Source: Devosia sp. Root436 (GTDB taxonomy: Bacteria > Pseudomonadota > Alphaproteobacteria > Rhizobiales > Devosiaceae). Taken from it: DNA of 64,000 nucleotides. The position numbers and the translations under genes are program-made. Of the stretch, positions 43,185 to 53,119 are shown in pieces. How positions within the stretch are numbered: position 1 is the first letter of the stretch; every line of letters starts with the position of its first letter. The notes under the pieces were generated by a model, which saw nothing but the letters and a program-made list of their open reading frames with translations, searched no databases and was not told the DNA's origin. The DNA is taken from the NCBI RefSeq assembly GCF_001426345.1, contig NZ_LMEM01000011.1:124001-188000 (forward strand), read 5' to 3'.

Positions 43185-44336
43185 ATGATGAGACAGCTCG
43201 ATTTCATTCTGATGCGCGGTGGCACCAGCAAGGGGGTCTTCCTGCGCGCCAGTGATGTGCCGGAGGATCGCGGGGATCTGGCGAAGCTGCTGCTCGCTGT
43301 CATGGGCAGCCCCGACCGGCGGCAGATCGACGGGCTGGGCGGCGCTGACAAGCTGACGAGCAAGGCCGCCATCATGGGGCCACCCACCCGCGCCGATAGC
43401 GACGTGTCCTATTTGTTCGGGCAGGTCGGCATCACGGTTCCGCAGGTGGAATTCAACGTCAATTGCGGCAACCTCACCGCGGCTGCGGCCGTCTATGCCA
43501 TCGAGGAAGGGCTGGTGGCGGCGCGCGACGGCACGACACGGGTCCGCATCCACAACGTCAATACCGACAAGATCATCACCGCCGACGTGCCGGTCGCCAA
43601 TGGCAAGCCGCTGGTCGCCGGAAAACTGGCGATCGATGGCGTACCGGGAACGGGCGCGCCGATCGCCCTCAATTTCGGCGATGCCGCGGGCGCCATAACC
43701 GGGCAGTTGCTGCCCCTGGGCGCGCCGCAGTCCCTGCTGGCGGTACCCGAACTGGGCGAAATATCCGTTTCCGTGGTGGATTGCGCCAATCTGGTGATCT
43801 TCGTCGCGGCCGAGACGCTCGGCATGCGCGGCGCCGAGGCACCGGAGGAAGTGGATGGAAATCCCGCGCTGATCGGCAGGATCAACGCAATTCGCCGCGT
43901 TGTCGCCCATCGCCTCGGCTTCGGGGATTATTTCGACAGTCGCCCGGCGGCGGCAACGCCGTTCTGCGTCATTGTCGGCCCGCCGGCCGAATATACCAGC
44001 TTCAGCACCGGCCGGCCGGTGCCCGCCGACAACATGGACGTGGCCTGCCGGCAATTCGCTGCCGGCTCGGTAAGCCGCGCTTATGCCGCCACGGTTACCG
44101 CCTGCACCGGCGTCGCCGCCAGGCTGGACGGCAGCGTGCTGCATGCCATGCTGGCGCCATCGGCCCATGACCGGCCCAAGCTGCGCATCGGCCACCCTTC
44201 GGGCATTATCGAGGTGGAAAGCAGCGTTTCGGGCAGCCTCGGCAATCCCAGGGTCGACAAGGCGCTCATCCTGCGGACGGCACGACGGCTGGCCGAGGGC
44301 CGTACCTTCCTGCTCGACGGCACGTCCGAACCATGA
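43185..44336 (+). CDS. PrpF-family isomerase/tautomerase (copy 2)
   Basis: 383 residues. LMRGGTSKGVFLRA, Lys in ADKLTSKAAIMG and Cys in NCGNLTAAAAVYAIEEG repeat the landmarks of copy 1. Adjacent ATGs at 43185 and 43188 are both possible; the ribosome site (GAAAG) is weak, so it may depend on coupling with the TctC gene. Its stop overlaps the PrpD start by four bases. Confidence 0.88.
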   Translation: MMRQLDFILMRGGTSKGVFLRASDVPEDRGDLAKLLLAVMGSPDRRQIDGLGGADKLTSKAAIMGPPTRADSDVSYLFGQVGITVPQVEFNVNCGNLTAAAAVYAIEEGLVAARDGTTRVRIHNVNTDKIITADVPVANGKPLVAGKLAIDGVPGTGAPIALNFGDAAGAITGQLLPLGAPQSLLAVPELGEISVSVVDCANLVIFVAAETLGMRGAEAPEEVDGNPALIGRINAIRRVVAHRLGFGDYFDSRPAAATPFCVIVGPPAEYTSFSTGRPVPADNMDVACRQFAAGSVSRAYAATVTACTGVAARLDGSVLHAMLAPSAHDRPKLRIGHPSGIIEVESSVSGSLGNPRVDKALILRTARRLAEGRTFLLDGTSEP

Positions 44337-45718
44337 CCGCTCCCACGGCCAGCCAGCAAATTGCGCGCTTCAGCACCGGCTTCAGGCCACGATCGCTCAG
44401 CGACCAGGCCCTGGAGACCGTGCGCCGGGTCTGCCTCGATACGATCGGCGTTGCCATGGGCGGCATGAATGAACCCGCCACGACCCTCGCGCTGGACTAT
44501 GCCTCGGGCCATGCCGGCCCGCTCACGGCAAGGTCGTGGACGAACGGCCAGAACATGCCGGTAGAACTGGCGGCCTTCGTCAATGCCATTGCCGGCCATG
44601 TGCTGGATTATGACGACGTCGTCGTGACCATGCGCGGCCATCCCAGCGTAGCGCTTCTGCCTCCGATCATGGCCCTTGCCGAGGCAGGCAATGCCAGTTT
44701 CGAAGCGCTGGCCGCCGCCTACGCAGTGGGCCTCGAAGTGGCCTGCAAGCTGGGCCGCGCCTTTGCCATCGACCACTACAAACACGGCTGGCATGCAACC
44801 TCATCCATCGGCGTGATTGCGGCCACGGCGGGCTGCAGCACGCTTGTCGGGCTCGATGAAGAACAGAGTGTCCACGCCATTGGCCTGGCAGTGGCCCAGG
44901 CCAGCGGGCTGCACGAGAATTTCGGCACCATGGCTAAATCCTTCCAGCCCGGCCATTGCGGTGCCGCGGCGATCCGCGCGGTTCTTCTGGCCCGGAGGGG
45001 CTTTACCGCCGCCGCCACGGCGCTCGATGGCCGGGCCGGCTATGCCAGGCTTTACGCCGAAGGCGCGGACCTCTCGGAGCAGCTGTCGCAGCTGGGGCAT
45101 TCCCCCCTCGAAATCGAGGCCGGTGGCGTCGATATCAAGCAATATCCTATGTGCGGCGGCGCCCACCGGGCCCTCGACGGCATATTGGACCTGCGGGCCG
45201 AACACGGACTGACCCTCGACCAGGTGGCCAGCATTGTCGTTTCTGGCAGCAATGGTGGCTTCACCCCGTTGATCCACGACCGCCCGGTCACCGGGCTCAC
45301 CGCCAAGTTCAGCATGCAATATGGCCTGGCCGCCGCGCTGGCGGATGGCCAGATCGCGCTGTCCAGCTTCACCGACGACATGGTGATGCGGCCGGAAATC
45401 CAGGCTTTCTTTCCCCATGTCAGCAAGGTCGAGGCGGAAGGCACGCTGTTTCCGCGCTGGGTCAATCTGGACCTCCGCCTCAAGGACGGAAGACGACTGG
45501 AAAAGCGCGTGACCGGCCTGCGCGGCAGCGCGCAGATGCCGCTGACCGACGCCGCCCTCACCGCCAAGATCATCGACTGCTGCGCCTTTTCCGACGCCGG
45601 CATCGACGGCGCACGCCTGGCTGAAACCCTGCTGTCGGCACAGCGGACGGAGGCTGTTGGCCTCCTTCTGGCGCGGGCTCTCGGGTGGCCGGCAGCCACA
45701 AACGGAGCCGAACCATGA
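44333..45718 (+). CDS. MmgE/PrpD-family protein (copy 3)
   Basis: 461 residues. CLDTIGVAMGGMNEPA, AGHVLDYDDVVVTMRGHPSVALLP, GWHATSSIGVIAATAGCSTLV and DIKQYPMCGGAHRALDGIL match the superfamily, including the D-Y-D-D acidic cluster. It is translationally coupled to PrpF upstream and EtfB downstream (ATGA overlaps both sides). A PrpF plus PrpD pair could isomerise and then hydrate or decarboxylate a tricarboxylate. The exact reaction is open. Confidence 0.88.
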   Translation: MTAPTASQQIARFSTGFRPRSLSDQALETVRRVCLDTIGVAMGGMNEPATTLALDYASGHAGPLTARSWTNGQNMPVELAAFVNAIAGHVLDYDDVVVTMRGHPSVALLPPIMALAEAGNASFEALAAAYAVGLEVACKLGRAFAIDHYKHGWHATSSIGVIAATAGCSTLVGLDEEQSVHAIGLAVAQASGLHENFGTMAKSFQPGHCGAAAIRAVLLARRGFTAAATALDGRAGYARLYAEGADLSEQLSQLGHSPLEIEAGGVDIKQYPMCGGAHRALDGILDLRAEHGLTLDQVASIVVSGSNGGFTPLIHDRPVTGLTAKFSMQYGLAAALADGQIALSSFTDDMVMRPEIQAFFPHVSKVEAEGTLFPRWVNLDLRLKDGRRLEKRVTGLRGSAQMPLTDAALTAKIIDCCAFSDAGIDGARLAETLLSAQRTEAVGLLLARALGWPAATNGAEP

Positions 45719-46488
45719 GCCTCAAGATCATCGTGCCCGTCAAAAGGGTCATCGAAGCCAGTGTCCGCATCCGCCTCCGTTCGGATGGCGGCGGCCCCGA
45801 CATGGCCAATGCCAAGATGGCGATGAACCCGTTTGACGAAATCGCCCTCGAAGAGGCCGTGCGCCTGCGCGAGCAAGGCCTGGCCGACGACGTGCTGGCT
45901 GTCAGCATCGGGCCGCAGGCTGCTCAAGAAACCTTGCGGACGGCGCTGGCGCTGGGCGCGGACCGGGCCCTGCTGGTGGAAACCGGCGCGGCGATCGAGC
46001 CGCTGGCCATCGCCAGGATCCTTGCCGCGATCATCGCCGAGGAAGGGGCGCAGCTCGTCCTCATGGGCAAGCTCTCCATCGACGAAGACAACAACCAGAC
46101 CGGCCCGATGCTGGCCGGATTTCTGGGCTGGGGACAGGCCGGTTGCGCCTCCGGCATCGTTGTTTCCCACAACACTGCCCGCGTGACCTGCGAGACCGAT
46201 GGGGGCCTGGAGACACTGGATGTCCCCCTGCCCGCCGTCATCACCGCCGACCTGCGCCTCAACGAGCCGCGCTATCCTTCCCTGCCCAACATCATGAAGG
46301 CCAGGAAGAAGCCGCTGGAAACGCGCGCGCTCGATGCCTTCGGCATCGACACCGCGCCCCGTCTTAAGCGCATCGAGGTGCGGGAGCCGCCGGAGCGGCA
46401 GGCCGGGCTGGTGGTGGAGACGGTCGATGACCTGATCGCGCGGCTGCGGGACGCCGATCTGATACCAGCGGGGAGCGCAGCCCAATGA
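45715..46488 (+). CDS. etfB: Electron transfer flavoprotein, beta subunit
   Basis: 257 residues. IIVPVKRVIEASVRIRL, MAMNPFDEIALEEAVRLREQG and DEDNNQTGPMLAGFLGWGQA are EtfB signatures, the last lining the AMP site. With EtfA it takes electrons from acyl-CoA dehydrogenases and passes them to the quinone pool. An upstream ATG at 45685 is rejected in favour of 45715, which overlaps the PrpD stop. Confidence 0.93.
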   Translation: MSLKIIVPVKRVIEASVRIRLRSDGGGPDMANAKMAMNPFDEIALEEAVRLREQGLADDVLAVSIGPQAAQETLRTALALGADRALLVETGAAIEPLAIARILAAIIAEEGAQLVLMGKLSIDEDNNQTGPMLAGFLGWGQAGCASGIVVSHNTARVTCETDGGLETLDVPLPAVITADLRLNEPRYPSLPNIMKARKKPLETRALDAFGIDTAPRLKRIEVREPPERQAGLVVETVDDLIARLRDADLIPAGSAAQ

Positions 46489-47414
46489 CCATTCTTGTTC
46501 TGGCCGATCATCGTGACGGCATGCTGGCGGGTACGGTGTCGCGCGTGGTGACTGCGGCGCAAGAAATCGGAGGCGCCATCGACATTCTGGTTGCCGGCCG
46601 CGATTGCGGGGCAATCGCCGCCGCGGCGGCCGAAATTGCAGGCGTGAACCGCGTGCTCTGCGCCGACGATCCGCGCTACGAGCATGGGCCGGCAGAGCGG
46701 ATTGCCGATCTGCTGGTCAGCCTGGCGCCCGGCTATGACGTGCTGATGGCCCCGGCCGGTTCCGCGGGCAAGGCGATCATGCCGCGCGCTGCCGCCATGC
46801 TGGACGTGATGCAGGTTTCCGAAATCGTGGCGGTGCGTGGGCCGGACAGGTTCGACCGGCGCATCTATGCCGGCAATGCCATCCTGACCGTCGAGGCGCA
46901 GGACGCGCGCAAGGTGCTCACCGTGCGGGCGTCGGCCTTCGTCGATGCCGGACGCGGCCCGGCAGCGCCGGTCCAGGCCCTCGCCCCGCTCGATGGTCCG
47001 GCGCTGTCGAGCTTTGTGTCCCTTGAGGCCTCTCATAGCGACCGGCCCGACCTGACGACGGCGCGCGTGGTTGTCTCCGGCGGCCGTGCATTGCGCAGCA
47101 AGGCGGGGTTTGCCGAACTTATCCTGCCCCTTGCCGACAAGCTGGGCGCCGCGGTCGGCGCGTCCCGCGCGGCGGTGGATGCCGGTTTCGTCGGCAACGA
47201 CGTTCAGGTCGGCCAGACCGGCCGGATCGTGGCGCCGGACCTCTATATCGCCTGCGGCATTTCCGGCGCCATCCAGCATCTGGCGGGAATGAAGGACAGC
47301 CGGGTCATCGTTGCCATCAACAATGACGCGCAGGCACCGATCATGCAGCTAGCCGATTTTGCCCTCGTTGCCGATATTTTCGAGGCCCTGCCGGAGCTGA
47401 CACGAAAGCTGTAG
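46485..47414 (+). CDS. etfA: Electron transfer flavoprotein, alpha subunit
   Basis: 309 residues. The C-terminal FAD domain is complete: [52 protein letters not shown] (positions about 228-254) and [11 protein letters not shown]. Coupled to EtfB by an ATGA overlap. No ETF:quinone oxidoreductase gene lies in the window. The acyl-CoA dehydrogenase encoded at 57191-58381 is a possible partner. Confidence 0.93.
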   Translation: MTILVLADHRDGMLAGTVSRVVTAAQEIGGAIDILVAGRDCGAIAAAAAEIAGVNRVLCADDPRYEHGPAERIADLLVSLAPGYDVLMAPAGSAGKAIMPRAAAMLDVMQVSEIVAVRGPDRFDRRIYAGNAILTVEAQDARKVLTVRASAFVDAGRGPAAPVQALAPLDGPALSSFVSLEASHSDRPDLTTARVVVSGGRALRSKAGFAELILPLADKLGAAVGASRAAVDAGFVGNDVQVGQTGRIVAPDLYIACGISGAIQHLAGMKDSRVIVAINNDAQAPIMQLADFALVADIFEALPELTRKL

Positions 47415-47474
47415 CGGCTGCCCGCCCTATGGGCAGCTCCTATCCCAAGACCTTCTACAAGCATGAGGACGACG

Positions 47475-50096
47475 ATGAACAAGGCGGCGGCAGAAACAAC
47501 AGGCGCGAAAAGCGCGGCCGTCAGCAAGGGCATGCTGGACGGCGTCCGCGTCATCGAGATCGCCGACGAAAGCGCCGAATATTGCGGCCTGCTGCTCGCC
47601 GGGCTGGGCGCGGACGTGATCAAGATCGAACCGCCCGGCGGCGGCGCCACGCGGCGCATCGGCCCATTTTTGGACGATGAGCCCCATCCCGACCGGTCCC
47701 TGCATTTCTGGACCTATAATCGCGGCAAGAAGTCCGTCATCCTCGACCTGACTGCCGGGGCGGACCGGAACCGGCTGCTCCTGCTGCTCGAAGGTGCCGA
47801 TGTCCTTCTCGATTCCACCAGGGGTGGCATGGCCGGCGTTCTGGGCATGACACGCGATGCGCTGCTGGCCCGGTTTCCGGGCCTCGTCCTGTCCCGGATG
47901 ACGCCGTTTGGCGATACCGGGCCGTGGAAGGACTATGCCGGCTCCGACCTGGTGCATCTGGCGCTTGGCGGCGTGATGATGAATTGCGGCTACGATCCAG
48001 AGCCCGATGGTCACTACGCCCTGGCGCCGATCGCGCCGCAGGCCTGGCAGGCCTATCACATTGCCGGCGAACAACTGGCGATCGCCATCGTGGCCGCGCT
48101 GCTGGCGCGCCAGCGCGATGGCAAGGGCCAGGATGTGTCCTGCGCTATCCACGACGCGGTGTCCAAGAATACCGAGCTGGACCTGATGTATTGGGTCATG
48201 CGACGGGTGCCGCTCTATCGCCAGACCGGGCGCCATGCGCGCGAAAAGATCGATCCGGTGCCCACGATCAGCCAGACCCGCGATGGCCGGTGGTTCCTGA
48301 CCTGGATCGCCGCCCGGCAGAACCAGGATGAAATCGTCGACTTCTTCGCGCGCCATGGTTTCACCGAGGGCGTGCGGGAGGCCCTGCCCCGGCCGCCGTC
48401 GAATGCGCGGCCAGTGGTAGGCGGACGCGATATTCCCGGCACCGGCGAGACCGACGAGCGCGCCGTGGCGCTGGATGCCATCATACGCGATTTCACGCGC
48501 GCCTTCACCGCCGAGGACATGCCCTGGCGGGAGGCGCAGGATGTGGGCCTGCTCTGGTCCCCCCTGCGCAAGCCGCATGAGGCCGCCGACGATCCACACT
48601 GGCTCGAGCGCCAGACCCTGGCCGATGTGGACCATCCCGAACTGGGCTGCAGCTTCCGCTATGTCACCAGCAAATGGCTGAGCAATGCCACCGCCTGGCA
48701 GATTGGCCGCCGGGCGCCCCTGCTGGGGGAGGATACGAGCGCCGTCCTCGGCGCGCCGATCGCGCCGGTGCGCGTCGAACCCTCGTTGCGCAAGGCGGAG
48801 CCACCGCGCCTGGCCGCGAACGGCAAGCCCTTTGCGCTGCAGAATATCCGTATCCTGGATTTCTCCTGGTTTCTGGCTTCGGCAGGCGGCACGCGTTTCA
48901 TGGCTGGTCTTGGCGCGGAATGCCTCAAGGTGGAATGGAAGGGCAATCCGGACACGCGCTTTGCGGCCATGGCCCCGGTGGGCGGCCGCGCCGCCCGCGC
49001 CGTCGCCACCGGCCCGGTGCCGGGCGAGACCGACCCCAGCATGGGCGGACAGTTCAACAACAAGAATTCCGGCAAGCGCGGCTTCTCGCTCAATATCAAA
49101 CATCCCAGGGGCCTGGATATCGCCAAGCGGCTGGTTGCCATGTCCGACGTGGTGGCCGAGGGCTTTTCCCCCGGCGTGCTCGAGCGGCTTGGTCTGGGCT
49201 ATGACGTGATGCGGCAGATCAAGCCGGATATCATCTATGTGCAGCAATCGGGCATGGGCACCCGCGGCACCTATGGCCGCATGCGCACGGTCGGTCCGGT
49301 AGCAGCCGCCTTTGCCGGCGTCTCGGAAATGTCGGGCATGCCCGAGCCGGCCATGCCCACCGGCTGGGGCTACTCCTTCCTCGACTGGATGGGGGCCTAT
49401 GGCTTCGCCTTGGCGACGCTGGGTGCACTCTACCATCGGGGGCGCACCGGGGAGGGCCAATGGATCGATTCCTCGCAATGCGAAAGCGGCATCTTCCTCA
49501 ACGGCACGGCCATCCTGGACTGGTCGGTCAATGGACGCATTGCCCCGCGCACCGGCAACCGCTCGCCCCACAAGCTGGCGGCCCCCCATGGCGCTTTCCG
49601 CTGCGCCGGCACTGACCGCTGGCTGGCCATCGCCTGTTTTACCGAGGCCGAATGGATATCGTTGGCCAAGGTGGCCGGCCGGCAGCACTGGCTGGCCGAT
49701 CCCCGCTTCGCCACGCTCGATGCACGGCTGGCCAACCAGGATGCGCTGGAGGCCGAAGTCACGGCCTGGACCCGCGGCGAGGACGCCTTTGCCCTCATGC
49801 ACCGGCTGCAGGCGGCGGGTATACCGGCCGGTGTCTGCCAGACAGCGCAAGACAAGATCGAGCGCGATCCGCAACTGGCGGCTTTGGAGTGGTTGACCGA
49901 GGTCACCGGCACCAGGATAGGCCGCTGGCCGGTTGCGGAACTGCCGATGAAATTCAGCCGCAGCACCGCCCATATCGGCGGGATCACCGAGCGCGGGGCG
50001 CCCATGTATGGCGAGGACAATGTTTATGTGCTGCGCGACCTGCTGGGGTTCGACGAGGCCGATATCCGCAAGCTGGCCGAAGATGACGTGATCTAG
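47475..50096 (+). CDS. Fused tandem type III (CaiB/BaiF) CoA-transferase
   Basis: 873 residues, twice the normal length. Domain 1 (about 20-430) begins [20 protein letters not shown]; domain 2 (about 455-865) begins [20 protein letters not shown]. The catalytic Asp is present in domain 2 (Asp637, [11 protein letters not shown]), but the aligned position in domain 1 is Tyr194 (QAYHIAGEQ), so domain 1 is probably structural. Normal enzymes are interlocked dimers; here two unequal halves are joined. GAGG with six bases of spacing selects the ATG at 47475 over 47463. Last gene of the TctC/PrpF/PrpD/Etf operon. Confidence 0.88.
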   Translation: MNKAAAETTGAKSAAVSKGMLDGVRVIEIADESAEYCGLLLAGLGADVIKIEPPGGGATRRIGPFLDDEPHPDRSLHFWTYNRGKKSVILDLTAGADRNRLLLLLEGADVLLDSTRGGMAGVLGMTRDALLARFPGLVLSRMTPFGDTGPWKDYAGSDLVHLALGGVMMNCGYDPEPDGHYALAPIAPQAWQAYHIAGEQLAIAIVAALLARQRDGKGQDVSCAIHDAVSKNTELDLMYWVMRRVPLYRQTGRHAREKIDPVPTISQTRDGRWFLTWIAARQNQDEIVDFFARHGFTEGVREALPRPPSNARPVVGGRDIPGTGETDERAVALDAIIRDFTRAFTAEDMPWREAQDVGLLWSPLRKPHEAADDPHWLERQTLADVDHPELGCSFRYVTSKWLSNATAWQIGRRAPLLGEDTSAVLGAPIAPVRVEPSLRKAEPPRLAANGKPFALQNIRILDFSWFLASAGGTRFMAGLGAECLKVEWKGNPDTRFAAMAPVGGRAARAVATGPVPGETDPSMGGQFNNKNSGKRGFSLNIKHPRGLDIAKRLVAMSDVVAEGFSPGVLERLGLGYDVMRQIKPDIIYVQQSGMGTRGTYGRMRTVGPVAAAFAGVSEMSGMPEPAMPTGWGYSFLDWMGAYGFALATLGALYHRGRTGEGQWIDSSQCESGIFLNGTAILDWSVNGRIAPRTGNRSPHKLAAPHGAFRCAGTDRWLAIACFTEAEWISLAKVAGRQHWLADPRFATLDARLANQDALEAEVTAWTRGEDAFALMHRLQAAGIPAGVCQTAQDKIERDPQLAALEWLTEVTGTRIGRWPVAELPMKFSRSTAHIGGITERGAPMYGEDNVYVLRDLLGFDEADIRKLAEDDVI

Positions 50097-50097
50097 G

Positions 50098-50124
50098 GGC
50101 GGGCGATCGGGTCGATCGCCCGCC
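50098..50124. terminator. Bidirectional hairpin between convergent operons
   Basis: Perfect 11-bp stem GGCGGGCGATC/GATCGCCCGCC with a five-base loop, one base after the CoA-transferase stop and eight bases before the flavoprotein stop on the other strand. No U-run on either side. Confidence 0.65.
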
Positions 50125-50132
50125 ACAGCTGA

Positions 50133-51764
50133 TTAAAGCGCGGGTTCCGCGGCGGCGTTGCGGCCCGCGACCCGGCCGAAGGTGATGCACTCGGCCAGGT
50201 TGCCACCCCCCTGATAGACGAACTGGAAGACCGAGGCGATTTCGCCGGCCGTATAGAGCCGTGCAATCGGCTCATCCTGCCAATCGAGCACCTGCCGCCT
50301 GGCATTGGCCCGCAGGCCACCCTTGGTGTTGGGCCCACCCATATAGAGCGGAATGGCATAGAATGGCGCCTTGGCGACCGGCCCCAACGTGTCGGACTGG
50401 CGCTGGAAATCGGGATCGGCGCCGGCGGCGCAATAGGCGTTATAGGCGGTGACCGTGGTTGCGAGGCGCTCGGTCTCCATGCGTCCGTGATTGTCCGGGT
50501 GCTCCCGGATGCGGGCGGCCAGCTCTTCGATGGTTTGCGCCTGCAATATCCAGCCCTTTTCGAGCGCCAGGCGATTGTCGCTGCCCCACTCCACGGCGTT
50601 GTAGGAGGCGACCACGAGATTGACGACGGGCCCCGCCTCCATCAGCGTCGCATCGAAGATCATCCAGGATGGGATGCGCGGATAGGTCAGGTTGACCGTG
50701 TCGAATTGCAGGGCTTCCTTGTAGAAAAAATAGCGGCTCGGATCCTTGGTGATGCGCCGCTCCGCGGCATAGCGGCTGCCGTGATTATCGACGACGATTT
50801 CGTTCGGCTTGCCAATACCGGTAGTATTGAGGCCGACCTTGAGCCCGTTGCGCCGCTCGGGCACCGCGGCGATGACGCGGGCGGCGACGCTGCTGGCCTT
50901 GGTAAGGCCCGCCCCCGCGCGCAACGCCATTTCGATGCCGTCGCCCGTATTGGCCGATGTGCCGTAAAAGGCCCAGGCTTCCGCCCCCGGCCCGTCGAGA
51001 AAGGCCTGCCGCATGCGGCGGTTGTATTCATAGCCGCCGCAGGTCAGCACCACGCCGCGGCGGGCGCGGTAAATCACCGTATTCCCGTCGCGCTCCGCTT
51101 TCACGCCGACGACTGCGCCGGCATCGTCGAGGATCAGCGAGCGCGCACGAACCCCATAATGGATCGGGATATTGCGGGTCGCCAGACCGGTGACCATGCA
51201 GGCGTGGAATGCCTCGCCATTCTCCTGTTCGGACCTTGTATGAGACAGAGCCGGCGTATTCTTGTCGCCCCAGCCAGGGCCGACCCAACCGTCGTTGTTT
51301 CCAGAATAGGTGCTCCGCATCACCGAATATCCGGATTCGACCGCACCGGGGAAATGCCTGAAGGCGGCCGCGCCGACCTCCACCGAATTGAACTGCGGGT
51401 CCAGCCGGCGCATGAAGGCGTCATTGTCCGGCGCAAGGTCCGCCCAGAGCTGGGCATGATCATCGGCAAAATCATGGACCTCTCCGTCCAGGTGATTGCC
51501 GATGTTTTCGCCGCTGAACATGGCCATGGCATAGGCCTTGAGCGCTGCGCGGTCGCCGTCGGGGCGTGGGCTGTGATAGCCGCCGCCACTCATGCGCGAG
51601 TTGGAATAATGGGCGTCCTGTGGCTGCTTTTCGACGATCAGCACGTCTGCGCCGGCATCGTGCGCCTCGATGGCGGCGCAGCCCCCCGCGGCGCCGAATC
51701 CCACCACGATCACGTCGGCTTCATAAATGGCTCGCGTGCCCAATATCCCCTCCTCATTCATCAT
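50133..51764 (-). CDS. FAD-dependent oxidoreductase (fumarate reductase/ketosteroid dehydrogenase type)
   Basis: 543 residues. ADVIVVGFGAAGGCAAIEAHDAGADVLIVEK is the N-terminal dinucleotide fold (residues about 17-47, cited as landmark), and the C-terminal YTAGEIASVFQFVYQGGGNLAECITFGR completes the FAD site. The cap domain is that of succinate/fumarate or 3-ketosteroid dehydrogenases, so it probably inserts or removes a double bond next to a carboxyl or keto group. ATG 51764 overlaps the MFS stop (TAATG) without a Shine-Dalgarno; a TTG at 51743 with GGAGG upstream is an alternative start. Confidence 0.87.
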   Translation of the reverse strand: MMNEEGILGTRAIYEADVIVVGFGAAGGCAAIEAHDAGADVLIVEKQPQDAHYSNSRMSGGGYHSPRPDGDRAALKAYAMAMFSGENIGNHLDGEVHDFADDHAQLWADLAPDNDAFMRRLDPQFNSVEVGAAAFRHFPGAVESGYSVMRSTYSGNNDGWVGPGWGDKNTPALSHTRSEQENGEAFHACMVTGLATRNIPIHYGVRARSLILDDAGAVVGVKAERDGNTVIYRARRGVVLTCGGYEYNRRMRQAFLDGPGAEAWAFYGTSANTGDGIEMALRAGAGLTKASSVAARVIAAVPERRNGLKVGLNTTGIGKPNEIVVDNHGSRYAAERRITKDPSRYFFYKEALQFDTVNLTYPRIPSWMIFDATLMEAGPVVNLVVASYNAVEWGSDNRLALEKGWILQAQTIEELAARIREHPDNHGRMETERLATTVTAYNAYCAAGADPDFQRQSDTLGPVAKAPFYAIPLYMGGPNTKGGLRANARRQVLDWQDEPIARLYTAGEIASVFQFVYQGGGNLAECITFGRVAGRNAAAEPAL

Positions 51765-53119
51765 TATGTAACGTCGATATTGCCGCGCCGCATGATGCTC
51801 AGCGTGGCGCCGGTGAGTGAGACGCCGACCCCGATCATCAGCGCCACCGCCGGCCCGATGCCCGAGGCCAGGACCATGGTGGCCAGCGCCGTGCCGATGG
51901 ATTGCCCGAGCAATCTGGCGGTGCCCTGCATGCCGCTCGCCGCGGCGCTGCGCGACCGGGGCACCGAGCCGATCAGCAGGCGATTGTTCGGAGATTGAAA
52001 AAGCCCGAACCCGGCCCCGCAGAACATCATGCGCCAGACGACGTCGGCCATGTGGGGATGGGGCGGCAATATGGCCATCGCGCCCAGGCCGAAGGCCAGC
52101 AACAGCATGCCCACCAGACCCAGGCGCCCCGGCGGGAAGCGGTCGGCCAGCATGCCGGCGAGGGGGGCCATGCAGACGATGGCCAATGGCCAGGCGGCAA
52201 AGAGCATTCCCGCTTCGAGCACGGAAAAACCCAGCACCTGTTGCAGATAGAAGGGCAGCGAAACAAAGGTCAGCATCTGGGCACAGAAGACGCAAACCCC
52301 CGCCCCCACCGAAAGCGCGAAAACGGGATTGCCCAGCAGGTCGAGCGGCAGCAGGGGCGAGGTCCGCCCGCGCTGCCGGTTGACCAGCAATATGCCCGCT
52401 ACGAGGCCCGCGACCAGGAAGGCCAGTACCAGTGTATGGGGCCACGAATGGCCCAGCCCGCTCAGCCCCAGCAGCACGCCGCCGAAAGCGGCGGCGCTGA
52501 AAAGGGCGCTGACGCCATCGAAGCGGTCGGCACCCCGCTCGATATTGGGCAAGGCAAAAAATCCCACCAGCAAAGCGCAAAGGCCGACAATGACGGTCAG
52601 GCCGAACACGGCCTGCCAGGAAGCGATCGAAATGATCGCGCCGGCAAGGCTCGGCCCCAGCGTGGCTGCCAGCGCCACCACGGTCGCGTTGAAGCCGAAG
52701 GCACGCCCCAGCTTGTGTGGCGGCACGATATGCCGGATCAGGGACAGGTTGACACAGGTGACGCAGGCCGCCCCGAGCCCCTGCACCGCACGCGCCGCGA
52801 TCACCCAGCCGAAGGATGGCGCCAGGGCGCTGAGCAGCGCCATGCTGGCCAGCAGGGCCAGCCCGGTCAGGTAGAGCCGTTTCTGCCCCACAACGTCGCC
52901 GAGTGCTGCCAGCGGCAGCATGGCGGCGATCACGGTGAGTTGGTAGGCGTTGACCACCCAGGTCGTGGCGGCGTCCGAAAGTGCAAATTCCCGCCCGATC
53001 GTGGGCAGAGCCACGGTGATGCCGATGCCATCGAAAACCGCGGTGGAAATGCCCAGCATGACGGCGAGGAACGCATAGCGGCTGACTTTGTGCCTCGGCT
53101 GGAGCGCGTCCGCTTTCAC
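51764..53119 (-). CDS. MFS transporter, DHA2-like
   Basis: 451 residues and about 12-14 membrane segments. FDGIGITVALPTIGREFALSD and TWVVNAYQLTVIAAMLPLAALGDVVGQKRLYLTG (segment 54-87) match the DHA2 drug/metabolite family, including motif A GDVVGQKR. It lies inside a catabolic operon, overlapping the lyase stop by four bases and the flavoprotein start by one, so it may export or import a pathway acid rather than a drug. Confidence 0.88.
   Translation of the reverse strand: MKADALQPRHKVSRYAFLAVMLGISTAVFDGIGITVALPTIGREFALSDAATTWVVNAYQLTVIAAMLPLAALGDVVGQKRLYLTGLALLASMALLSALAPSFGWVIAARAVQGLGAACVTCVNLSLIRHIVPPHKLGRAFGFNATVVALAATLGPSLAGAIISIASWQAVFGLTVIVGLCALLVGFFALPNIERGADRFDGVSALFSAAAFGGVLLGLSGLGHSWPHTLVLAFLVAGLVAGILLVNRQRGRTSPLLPLDLLGNPVFALSVGAGVCVFCAQMLTFVSLPFYLQQVLGFSVLEAGMLFAAWPLAIVCMAPLAGMLADRFPPGRLGLVGMLLLAFGLGAMAILPPHPHMADVVWRMMFCGAGFGLFQSPNNRLLIGSVPRSRSAAASGMQGTARLLGQSIGTALATMVLASGIGPAVALMIGVGVSLTGATLSIMRRGNIDVT

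Noticed and set aside
47427..50126. An 899-residue antisense frame opposite the fused CoA-transferase
   Set aside because: It mirrors the codon pattern of a strong sense gene and has no recognisable domain; a typical high-GC artefact.
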